7,627 nt of DNA from Candidatus Njordarchaeota archaeon (GTDB lineage Archaea > Asgardarchaeota > Njordarchaeia > Njordarchaeales > Njordarchaeaceae): the NCBI GenBank assembly GCA_029856615.1, contig JAHKLF010000067.1:1-7627 (forward strand), written 5' to 3'. The notes under the pieces are model-generated. The model saw nothing but the letters and a program-made list of their open reading frames with translations. It made no database searches and was not told the origin of the DNA. Below, in pieces: positions 1 to 5,820 of this stretch (its first letter is position 1; the number at the start of each line of letters is the position of its first letter). Position numbers and translations under genes: made by a program.

Positions 1-44
1 CCCCCTACTAGATCTATTATTACGTCAGGTACAACTTCGCTCAT
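1..44 (-). CDS. Partial CDS, N-terminus only; possibly TusA/SirA-like sulfur carrier
   Basis: An ATG at 44 opens a frame that stays open to the window edge and gives MSEVVPDVIIDLVG. It lies 24 bp after the stop of the LutB-like gene on the same strand, with a weak GGGAT ribosome site about 6 nt upstream, so it is probably the next gene of the operon. The start (short acidic N-terminus, then D-x-x-I-D-L-x-G) resembles TusA/SirA/YedF-family sulfurtransferases, in which a D-x-x-G-x-x-C-P motif follows at this point. The diagnostic Cys-Pro falls outside the window, so the family is an inference from 14 residues. Another small protein is quite possible. Confidence 0.4.
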   Translation of the reverse strand, partial: MSEVVPDVIIDLVG

Positions 45-68
45 TTTTATCCCAAAACTAAAATATTA

Positions 69-1292
69 TTATCCTCGAAATGCTTCTCCCGAAGCATACC
101 GCGCTCTTAATTCCTTAATCATCCTAGGAGTATCTATTTTCATTGGACACCGCTCATAACACCGCCCATCAATTAAGCAACTATATGCTCCTGGTATAGC
201 GTATTCTGGTCCATGCACAAAGTATGTCCATATAACTCCTATTCCACCCATGTATACTGGACCACCAAACTTCCCCGCAGTAATTTTAAAGACTGGACAA
301 GAATACATACAAGCACCACATCGTAAACAGTAAGCAGCTTCTTTAAATAAAGGATCATTAATCATTCTTGATCGCCCATTATCTAGCAGGATTAGATGAA
401 TCTCCGAAGGACCTACAGATGAAACTCTTTCACCACTTGGAAGAGAAATCGTCTTTGGTCCTGCTATTACGTCGAAATACCCTGCAACTTTATATTCTGC
501 ATAACGCGCCGTTATATATACAACCTTAAAAGCATCTTCTAAAGTTGGCACAATTTTCTCTATGCCAGCAACAATAATCAATTTATTAGGAATACAAGTG
601 ACCATTCTAATGTTTCCCTCATTGTGAATTAATACTACACAGCCATCTTTAGCAGCTATAGCATTTGCACCAATTATTCCTACGTCCGCGGTAAAATATT
701 TTTCTCTGAGAAAATCACTGACAGCCTTTACAAGTTCTGGTATGTCATTCGGATCATAACTTCTCTTAAATAATTCCTTTAACAGTCGCGCAACTCGCTC
801 TCTAGGAACATGCATTGCCGGTGTTACCAGATGCATTGGCCTTTCCTTAGCTATTTGGATTATAAATTCTCCTAAATCCGTCTCCCATACCTCATTTCCT
901 TGCTCTATGAGATATTCTCTTAAATGAATTTCCTCCGTAGTTATACTTTTGCTCTTTACAATTATTTTTCCAGAACCAACTATTTTGCCTATTATTTGTT
1001 TAGCCTCATCAGCATCTTTAGCTAGATAAACTTTTATTCCTTTCTCTGTAAAGCTACGTTCCGCCATTTTTATTAGGTCCTCTATATTCTCTATCGCCTT
1101 TTCCTTTATTCGCCTTACTTCCTCAGCCAGGGTGGAAGACTCCTTAAACCTTTCTAAAAGCGGTGTGATTCCCTCTTCGTACGATTTCGTAGCCCTACTA
1201 ACCCCAGTCCTAAATGTTTTATCTTTTATAGCTGTCCGCATTTCCGCTGCATATCTCCCCCATATACGTTTGAATTCCCCTTTCAACGCCAT
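69..1292 (-). CDS. LutB-like LUD-domain iron-sulfur oxidoreductase
   Basis: A 407-residue LUD-domain protein with a C-terminal ferredoxin part, as in LutB/YkgF. These proteins take part in electron transfer, for example lactate oxidation with LutA and LutC, in the cytoplasm. LUD hallmarks are KSKS (123-126), ETDLGEFIIQ (137-146), NEGN (233-236) and GPSEIHLILLDNGR (294-307). The first cluster motif is complete: C322, C325, C328, C332-P. The second reads C372-x2-D375-x2-C378-x3-C382-P, so Asp stands where the second Cys is expected. The protein is shorter than LutB (about 470 residues) because it lacks that family's far C-terminal extension. The ATG overlaps the upstream CCG gene by 10 bp, with a close GAGG site, which implies translational coupling. 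The family call is firm. The substrate is unknown, because archaeal LUD proteins occur in several redox contexts. Confidence 0.88.
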   Translation of the reverse strand: MALKGEFKRIWGRYAAEMRTAIKDKTFRTGVSRATKSYEEGITPLLERFKESSTLAEEVRRIKEKAIENIEDLIKMAERSFTEKGIKVYLAKDADEAKQIIGKIVGSGKIIVKSKSITTEEIHLREYLIEQGNEVWETDLGEFIIQIAKERPMHLVTPAMHVPRERVARLLKELFKRSYDPNDIPELVKAVSDFLREKYFTADVGIIGANAIAAKDGCVVLIHNEGNIRMVTCIPNKLIIVAGIEKIVPTLEDAFKVVYITARYAEYKVAGYFDVIAGPKTISLPSGERVSSVGPSEIHLILLDNGRSRMINDPLFKEAAYCLRCGACMYSCPVFKITAGKFGGPVYMGGIGVIWTYFVHGPEYAIPGAYSCLIDGRCYERCPMKIDTPRMIKELRARYASGEAFRG

Positions 1293-2281
1293 CGCCTCAT
1301 TCCATGATATACTAATTCTATGATATCAATTATTTTCGATTCTTTATGTTTCTTTGCAGCTCTATAGAAATTTAGCTGGCATATTGGACAAGCTGTCACT
1401 ATATACTTTGCACCAGTATTCATTAATTCGTTAAACCTCATTTTTGCCACTTCTTCTGATAAGAACGGGAAAATGAATTCGAGAGGACCTCCACAACACT
1501 CAGATAAATTCTTAGTATTTGAGGGCTCCCTTAATTCAACGCCTTCTATGCTATTCAATATTTCTCGTGGTTCATCAATTATTCGCCTATGAGGAGACCT
1601 AGAATAATGGCAAGGGTCATGATAAGTCACAATAGTTTTTTCATTCAAGCTCAAGGATAATTTTCCGGTTTTAACCTCTTCTAGGATAATGTCAATGAAA
1701 TTAATTATTTCAAAATCGAAGTCGCTCATCATTTCAGGATATACATGAGCAAATAAGTCATACGTATGCGGATCTAGTACTATTATTCTCTCAACACCTC
1801 TTTCTTTGAAGAATTGAGTCAACCATGAACCATATTCCTTTAATTCATTCCAGAATCCTAGATCGTACAACAATGCACCACTATAAGGCTCTTCATTCAA
1901 ACAGCGTACTTCGTACCCTAACTTATCTAATATTTCTAATGCCATAACAGGAATTCCCGTATATTCTCTAGATTCCTTAAGTATTTTTCTGCTTATTGAA
2001 CTAAGAAATCGCAATCTTCTTAATATCTTTAATCTCGCTTCCTTTGTAGGCTCTTTCATAATAATTCCTAGAACTGATGATAATTTGTGTGTAAATCCCA
2101 TTACATTGTATAAACAACCCCCATAGATAAGCGTTCTAGATTCTTCTGAGACCTTGTCAGAGACTTCACGACACCAATCACATTGTTTGGTATTCATTCC
2201 TAATGGATGCCTCGTTTTCATTACAAAATCTCTAATGAGGAGAAGAATTTCTGGTAAGTAATCGGCAGGTTCAACGCTCAA
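1283..2281 (-). CDS. CCG-domain (HdrD/LutA/GlpC-like) iron-sulfur protein
   Basis: A 332-residue protein of the cysteine-rich CCG family (HdrB/HdrD, LutA, GlcF), which binds special 4Fe-4S clusters at thiol or disulfide redox sites. The C-terminal CCG motif is complete: C224, C262-C263, C298 and C301, i.e. C-x37-CC-x34-C-x2-C. The N-terminal half keeps the fold signature (HPLG at 25-28, then IYGGC ending at C56), but the expected CCG reads YSG (133-135) and the expected C-x2-C region reads DPHT (170-173). Only one CCG site therefore looks competent. The start is a TTG, chosen because GGTGA sits 6 nt upstream; a later ATG at residue 21 has no good site. The upstream LUD gene ends 6 bp before, with its TGA inside the GGTGA, and the LutB-like gene overlaps the 3' end. 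Likely electron partner of the two LUD proteins. Confidence 0.86.
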   Translation of the reverse strand: MSVEPADYLPEILLLIRDFVMKTRHPLGMNTKQCDWCREVSDKVSEESRTLIYGGCLYNVMGFTHKLSSVLGIIMKEPTKEARLKILRRLRFLSSISRKILKESREYTGIPVMALEILDKLGYEVRCLNEEPYSGALLYDLGFWNELKEYGSWLTQFFKERGVERIIVLDPHTYDLFAHVYPEMMSDFDFEIINFIDIILEEVKTGKLSLSLNEKTIVTYHDPCHYSRSPHRRIIDEPREILNSIEGVELREPSNTKNLSECCGGPLEFIFPFLSEEVAKMRFNELMNTGAKYIVTACPICQLNFYRAAKKHKESKIIDIIELVYHGMRRWR

Positions 2282-2287
2282 TATAAC

Positions 2288-2292
2288 TCACC
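2288..2292 (-). promoter_or_regulatory. Ribosome binding site of the CCG gene, overlapping the previous stop
   Basis: GGTGA lies 6 nt before the TTG at 2281. The TGA within it is also the stop codon of the preceding LUD gene, so termination and reinitiation are probably coupled. This supports the TTG start. Confidence 0.65.
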
Positions 2293-3430
2293 CTTCTATT
2301 AAGATTCGACTTTCCTCCGCGATTTCCTCAGCTTTTTCACGCGATACTCCGAGCGCATATAGTTTCTTTAAGATATCGTAGATTATTGTCTGCCTCACTG
2401 CATCGAATGGGCACTTAAAATCTCTCTTAAAAATCTCCAGAAATGCAGCTATTCTTGATAATGTCTCTAGATCACCAGCATAAGCCCCATTTATTAAAAT
2501 AATTAATTGCGGAAATAGATAAGTTGATAAATTGAGATATTTCGATAACACCTCCAGATATGGATACATTTGCCCGCATAAACCGCAGAAATTGCATATA
2601 GATACCTCTCGCCATATGTTTTCACTGAATAACCCTCGTCTCCCATTATCTAAAAGAATAACTGTTAGCTCTCTTGGACCATGGGCTCCGTATATGACGA
2701 TTTTTTCGATGTCTCCAGTTCTAGAAGGGTTACTAATTACGTAAAGATTGGACCCCCCCTCTTTATCTATTATACGTCTCATATTCACAGCCACTTTAAA
2801 AGCAGAAAAGAAATCATAAAAAACTTTGTCTAGTCCCGTAACCACAATATGCTTATGAGGTGTAGTGGCCGCTAATCCGCTTAATCCATTCATATCTAGG
2901 AGGAATATTGACCCCATGTTTGCTGCAATAGCAATAGCTCCGCTTATTCCCATGTAGGATTTATACGCGATATCCTTTATTTTTTTAAGAAATCCTTTAG
3001 TAAAATCTGAGAGGCGTATATCTATCATCGCTTTAAATATATTTTCGGGGCTTACAATATCATACTTTCTTTTTGCATATTCTAGAGTAGGGTCGAGGTA
3101 TACATGCGGTATTTTATTATCTATTAAGAATTTGTATAGCTTCATTTCGTAGAATTCTGAGAAATCATCAATCATAATACTTAATCTCTCTTTTTTCATT
3201 AATTGCGATAAATAGTTCATTACATCATCTTGCGATTCCGCATATACGAGCTTTATCTTGTTCTCATTAAAATTCTCCTCTAGGTCCGCCAATTTTTCAT
3301 CAATATTAATATTTCGGTCCTCCTTTAAGACGTTGAGTATTGCATCGATACTTGGTTTTAGTGCGTCTACATCTGAAATCCTTGGTTTTATTTTCTTAAG
3401 AAATCCCCTGACCAAATCTCTAAGCTCCAT
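2288..3430 (-). CDS. LUD-domain protein with a decayed ferredoxin tail
   Basis: First gene of the redox operon; 380 residues from the ATG at 3430. That start is chosen because GGGTGGG lies directly before it; a TTG four codons upstream has no ribosome site. The LUD fold is shown by SGAIAIAANMGS (163-174), SRTGDIE (236-242) and GPRELTVILLDNGR (251-264), closely parallel to the LutB-like gene. The LutB-type NEGN motif is replaced by a G-L-S-rich stretch. After the LUD domain comes a ferredoxin-like remnant, C279-x2-C282-x2-C285-x3-Y289-P, with Tyr for the fourth Cys. A lone C340-P is all that remains of a second motif. It probably descends from a LutB-like paralogue and now plays a LutC-like, cluster-poor role, or binds one altered cluster. 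The substrate is not evident. Confidence 0.82.
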   Translation of the reverse strand: MELRDLVRGFLKKIKPRISDVDALKPSIDAILNVLKEDRNINIDEKLADLEENFNENKIKLVYAESQDDVMNYLSQLMKKERLSIMIDDFSEFYEMKLYKFLIDNKIPHVYLDPTLEYAKRKYDIVSPENIFKAMIDIRLSDFTKGFLKKIKDIAYKSYMGISGAIAIAANMGSIFLLDMNGLSGLAATTPHKHIVVTGLDKVFYDFFSAFKVAVNMRRIIDKEGGSNLYVISNPSRTGDIEKIVIYGAHGPRELTVILLDNGRRGLFSENIWREVSICNFCGLCGQMYPYLEVLSKYLNLSTYLFPQLIILINGAYAGDLETLSRIAAFLEIFKRDFKCPFDAVRQTIIYDILKKLYALGVSREKAEEIAEESRILIEG

Positions 3431-3433
3431 AAT

Positions 3434-3440
3434 CCCACCC
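3434..3440 (-). promoter_or_regulatory. Ribosome binding site of the first LUD gene
   Basis: GGGTGGG followed by ATT and the ATG at 3430. It matches the archaeal GGTG core and decides for this ATG against an in-frame TTG at 3442, which would place this site inside the coding region. Confidence 0.6.
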
Positions 3441-3474
3441 AAGCAGAATTACTTAAAAGAAGAAGATGATAACC

Positions 3475-3487
3475 TATCTTAAAAACA
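3475..3487 (-). promoter_or_regulatory. Candidate TATA box for the redox operon
   Basis: GTTTTTAAGATA on the minus strand resembles an archaeal TATA box. Transcription would start near 3453, leaving a leader of roughly 20-25 nt that contains the ribosome site at 3434-3440. A second, weaker candidate, TTTTAAG near 3450-3456, lies too close to the start codon to leave room for the leader. Motif-based only. Confidence 0.35.
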
Positions 3488-3515
3488 TATACATACTAAT
3501 AAACGTATTGTGCTA

Positions 3516-3596
3516 ATGGAGGCTGTTCTATAATTACACTGTTAAGCCAAACTGACTGAAGAGAAGTTTAAGAGGCTGGTTGGCGTAATACATTAG
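3516..3596 (+). pseudogene. Possible N-terminal transposase fragment
   Basis: In one frame this reads MEAVL, two stops, then AKLTEEKFKRLVGVIH and another stop. The segment L-T-E-E-K-F-K-R-L-V-G-V resembles the helix-turn-helix found near the start of IS5-type DDE transposases. It lies about 40 bp before a longer DDE-like fragment in a different frame, which suggests an insertion sequence broken by deletion and frameshift. It is too short to be sure and could be chance. Confidence 0.25.
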
Positions 3597-3636
3597 ATAT
3601 GAATACCGAACAAGTTACTTCACCCTAGTCTCATAA

Positions 3637-3837
3637 TATAGAAGATACTGCCCCATTTTAAAAGTTGACGGTAAACCGATATTTCTATTCGTGACGCCTC
3701 TCAGCTCCAATGAAGCCAAGAAATTTTCCCTAATTTTTAGAGCGCATGGTTTTTGTCCTCGCATAAAATACTCCGCCTTAGACTGTCATACCAAAGAGTA
3801 TAAAAAGCAACTTATTGATGATTTTATAATCTATTAG
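3637..3837 (+). pseudogene. Remnant of a DDE transposase (IS4/IS5-like)
   Basis: A 66-codon open stretch with no ATG, bounded by stops at 3634-3636 and 3835-3837. It encodes LKVDGKPIFLFVTP, then an N-E-A-K-K-F-S segment, then AHGFCPRIKYSALD. This order (a strand ending in V-T-P, a short N-E/D-rich turn, then G-F-x-P-x with a strand ending in Asp) is that of the core of IS4/IS5-type DDE transposases, where the last Asp is catalytic. The usual D-K/A-G-Y-D-S is altered to D-C-H-T-K-E. The start, the first catalytic Asp region and the C-terminal Glu region are missing, so it cannot be active. No terminal inverted repeats were found by eye. The exact family is uncertain. Confidence 0.45.
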
Positions 3838-3889
3838 CATAGTGATTTAGAAGATATGATATTAGTTATCATTCATTGTGAAGAGAGAA

Positions 3890-4879
3890 CTAGAAATCCT
3901 GCATTCTCTCCAATATGCGAAGAGTATAATCTGTTGATGCGATTACTAAGTACTGACTGTTAGGGGAGAATTTTACATCCTTGACTTCACCATGCGTTTC
4001 TATTGTCACTTTAAGTTCTCCACTTTTCAATCCGTATATATTTACAGTCCCTTTCTCGCCTATCGCTATGTAGTTCATATCTAAGGATACATCAAAAACT
4101 CTTCCTTCTCCGCATTTAATAAGTTCTTTCTCTGTTGTATTTAAGAGATAAATTTCCCTCCCTATTTTAATGAAAACACGCTCTGGAGCCCGCCATAATA
4201 TCCTTATTATTGGGGATTCAAATTTTTTGCGAAATTCTTCCTTTTTCTTAACTTTTCCTTTCGCATCAATTATCAGAGACCACATCTTTAGTTCTCCTTC
4301 TTTACTTCCCGTCATAATGAGATTTTCATACGGCGACCAAACAATTTGTGTCACGATCCCCTTTATTTTAACAGTCTCTTTTATTTTGCCCGTGTTCAAA
4401 TCTAAGATATATCCCTTATTTTCCTCTCTATTAAGGAATAAAATGAGATCCCTTTCAAAACCCCATGATACTATGCTTACAGCTTTCTTTAACTTTATCT
4501 CCCTCTCCTTTTCTGGTTTCATATAAGAAAGCTTCCATATCCATATTTTCTTTTCTTCTTCAGAATCTTTAAAGAATCCTGCAATATGTTCCCCATTTGG
4601 AGACCACTTAAAGTATGGTTGAATTCTTCCAATAATTTGACCAGCATTATTTATCATGATACCCTCGGGCTCTCCATTAGTCATCGTCCCTCCTAGCAAA
4701 ATCGCACTATGTTTTGGATTACTTTCAATCATGTGCAGTCTATGAAACCTAAATCTATCGATCTCATTTCCTTCAACACTCCATAACTGAATAATATTTC
4801 CATCCCAGCTGATAAAGTGCGAAGAATCAGCAAACCATGTGATGTGCCGTCCCTCTCCAATGAGTCTTATGATTTCCAT
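3890..4879 (-). CDS. Cytoplasmic WD40-like beta-propeller protein
   Basis: A protein of 329 residues from the ATG at 4879, made of seven or eight WD40-like blades and little else. Clear repeat ends are IWIWKL, ELKMWSL, TVNIYGL and TLRIL; clear repeat starts are FKWSPNGEHIAGF, IVWSPYENLIMTGS and VKFSPNSQYLVIAS. The first blade carries W-D-G-N and I-Q-L-W-S. There is no signal peptide or membrane segment, so it should be cytoplasmic and act as an interaction scaffold; the partner is unknown. The ATG is preferred because GGGGG lies 8 nt upstream, whereas the TTG at 4909 (10 codons longer) has no such site. It lies downstream of the V4R-like regulator on the same strand, about 100 bp away, with its own TATA-like box, so co-transcription is uncertain. 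Other propeller families are a less likely alternative. Confidence 0.75.
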   Translation of the reverse strand: MEIIRLIGEGRHITWFADSSHFISWDGNIIQLWSVEGNEIDRFRFHRLHMIESNPKHSAILLGGTMTNGEPEGIMINNAGQIIGRIQPYFKWSPNGEHIAGFFKDSEEEKKIWIWKLSYMKPEKEREIKLKKAVSIVSWGFERDLILFLNREENKGYILDLNTGKIKETVKIKGIVTQIVWSPYENLIMTGSKEGELKMWSLIIDAKGKVKKKEEFRKKFESPIIRILWRAPERVFIKIGREIYLLNTTEKELIKCGEGRVFDVSLDMNYIAIGEKGTVNIYGLKSGELKVTIETHGEVKDVKFSPNSQYLVIASTDYTLRILERMQDF

Positions 4880-4950
4880 TTTTTGAACCCCCAAGGAAAT
4901 TGATGACAATAATAGAGGTACTAATAATCAGTGTTTTTAGAAAATAGCGA

Positions 4951-4960
4951 ATAAAAAGTA
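4951..4960 (-). promoter_or_regulatory. Candidate TATA box for the WD40 gene
   Basis: TACTTTTTAT on the minus strand is a good archaeal TATA match. A start near 4927 would give a leader of about 45-50 nt to the ATG at 4879. The same T-run also follows a small hairpin after the regulator gene, so the site may serve both ending and starting transcription. Confidence 0.35.
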
Positions 4961-4985
4961 TTAGCATAGTCACAAGAAAATGCTA
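4951..4985 (-). terminator. Candidate hairpin plus T-run after the regulator gene
   Basis: Directly after the regulator stop, TAGCAT (4980-4985) and ATGCTA (4962-4967) form 6-bp arms around a 12-nt loop, followed 4 nt later by a run of five T. The stem is weak and AT-rich. Archaeal termination depends mainly on the T-run, so the hairpin may not matter. Confidence 0.3.
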
Positions 4986-5666
4986 TTAATAAATATTAAA
5001 AACTTCTCTAAGCGGTTTATCAAATAGAATTCTAAATCCGCAAAGACATGCATCCTTTCTAAATTGACATTTCATCTCTTTAATTTCCCTATATTTAATG
5101 TTAAAGAAATCTAGGATTCCCATTATGTAACCCCTCGTAAAATCCCGTACTAATTCGTCCTCATCACGGTTTTTTCCTCTCCAAACAACGTTTATTGTGA
5201 TACTTTGATCATCCATTCCGAATTCATTTACTTTGAATTTCAGCCCCGGAATCACCGTAGGAATAAAAATCCCTAAAAAGTCTCTTATAATACCAGATCG
5301 TTGCATTAACGCTCTAAAATCTATAGTTTTCTCAGAATCCATCATCATAGTATAGGCTACGGCTCTGCCAAATTCGCAGAGATCATATGCGTTTCTTAGA
5401 ACATTAGTCCGTAATACTTTTAATACACTCCTAATGAATAATTCTGCGACCCTACTGCGATGATAAATATATATATTATGAGGCAACCAAAAAGTGTATT
5501 TGCCAATTTTGCGTTTGATTACAAGCCCTATTTTTTCTAACTCTGCCATATATTTAGAAATGGTATTCCTATGCCTTCCCGTCTTTTTTGCTATCTCGTT
5601 AATTGTCATTCCCCAAACGGATTCTTGTAGTATATTGAGAATCTCTTCTATAATTATCCTTTTCAT
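4986..5666 (-). CDS. Winged-helix transcriptional regulator with a V4R-like C-terminal domain
   Basis: A 226-residue protein. Residues 5-60 form a winged helix-turn-helix: TINEIAKKTG (21-30), a recognition helix around RHRNTISKYMAELEKIGLV (31-49), then the wing KRKIGKYTFW (51-60). The C-terminal part fits the V4R (4-vinyl-reductase-like) small-molecule-binding fold: a helix RGYIMGILDFF (178-188), then E197-x2-C200-x6-C207-x-C209-x-F211. V4R domains are typical ligand sensors in archaeal regulators, and the cysteines could bind a metal or respond to redox state. The ATG at 5666 has GTGAG a few nt upstream. The gene is divergent from the ABC operon, and two palindromes lie between them, so it probably represses or activates both promoters. 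The HTH call is firm, the V4R call good, and the ligand unknown. Confidence 0.75.
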   Translation of the reverse strand: MKRIIIEEILNILQESVWGMTINEIAKKTGRHRNTISKYMAELEKIGLVIKRKIGKYTFWLPHNIYIYHRSRVAELFIRSVLKVLRTNVLRNAYDLCEFGRAVAYTMMMDSEKTIDFRALMQRSGIIRDFLGIFIPTVIPGLKFKVNEFGMDDQSITINVVWRGKNRDEDELVRDFTRGYIMGILDFFNIKYREIKEMKCQFRKDACLCGFRILFDKPLREVFNIY

Positions 5667-5718
5667 TTAACTCACAATCTCCCACGTACACTAATTCCTA
5701 AAATAACGACTTTAACGT

Positions 5719-5728
5719 CATATAAATT
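5719..5728 (-). promoter_or_regulatory. Candidate TATA box for the regulator gene
   Basis: AATTTATATG on the minus strand predicts a start near 5697 and a leader of about 30 nt. The palindrome at 5731-5744 lies immediately upstream, where transcription factor B would contact DNA. An alternative box, TTTAAAAAG at 5747-5755, would put the same palindrome between TATA box and start site. Either arrangement suits autoregulation. Confidence 0.35.
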
Positions 5729-5730
5729 TT

Positions 5731-5744
5731 GTGCAATAAAGCAC
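5731..5744. promoter_or_regulatory. Palindromic operator candidate 1
   Basis: GTGCAATAAAGCAC: 4-bp arms GTGC/GCAC around six AT bases, preceded by TTTT. It matches the second site (5807-5820) at 11 of 14 positions, with centres 76 bp apart, about seven helical turns. It is probably a binding site for the divergent winged-helix regulator. Confidence 0.45.
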
Positions 5745-5773
5745 TCTTTTTAAATTACCTCATCTTTCGAACT

Positions 5774-5800
5774 TCATATTACAACAAAAAGTTTTAATAC
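5774..5800 (+). promoter_or_regulatory. Candidate promoter region of the ABC operon
   Basis: Two TATA-like stretches face the ABC gene: TCATATTA (5774-5781) and GTTTTAATAC (5791-5800). The first would start transcription near 5805, a few bases before the ATG at 5811, giving an almost leaderless mRNA. This fits the absence of any ribosome site before that ATG. The second would start it beyond the ATG and is less likely. Confidence 0.3.
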
Positions 5801-5806
5801 TTTTTT

Positions 5807-5820
5807 GTGCATGAATGCAC
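5807..5820. promoter_or_regulatory. Palindromic operator candidate 2, covering the ABC start codon
   Basis: GTGCATGAATGCAC is a perfect inverted repeat: 6-bp arms GTGCAT/ATGCAC around GA. It includes the ATG at 5811 and the probable transcription start, so a protein bound here would block initiation. Like site 1 it is preceded by a T-run. Confidence 0.5.

Larger units (their letters stand above)
3431..3889. other. 459-bp stretch without an intact gene
   Basis: Between the redox operon start and the WD40 gene end I see no intact gene and no tRNA. The right end of this operon leader holds the candidate promoter and ribosome site; the centre holds the plus-strand transposase-like fragments. T-rich minus-strand runs near 3798-3806 could help end the WD40 transcript. 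Small frames in the remainder lack start signals. Confidence 0.6.

Noticed and set aside
1132..1323. Plus-strand open frame opposite the LutB-like and CCG genes.
   Set aside because: It is antisense to two well-supported genes and its product shows no family features. Similar antisense frames at 2532-2744, 3258-3482 (mostly opposite the first LUD gene), 4170-4526, 5774-5983 and 6824-7063 are rejected for the same reason.
3816..3821. TGATGA resembling a box C of a C/D guide RNA.
   Set aside because: No CTGA box D follows at a suitable distance, and no second box pair is present.
3856..3960. Short plus-strand frame starting at an ATG after the transposase relic.
   Set aside because: It has no ribosome site, does not resemble a known protein, and mostly overlaps the 3' end of the WD40 gene on the other strand.
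4907..4909. TTG as the start of the WD40 gene, adding 10 residues.
   Set aside because: The upstream bases are pyrimidine-rich without a ribosome site, whereas a GGGGG stretch precedes the ATG at 4879.
3832..4970. The 12-bp sequence TATTAGCATAGT occurs at 3832-3843 and 4959-4970, flanking the WD40 gene as a direct repeat.
   Set aside because: In an AT-rich window of this size a few 12-bp matches are expected by chance, and neither copy has other signs of an attachment or target site.
5805..5807. TTG as the start of the ABC gene.
   Set aside because: No ribosome site precedes it and an ATG follows two codons later at 5811; the first visible family-like residues lie well downstream of both.
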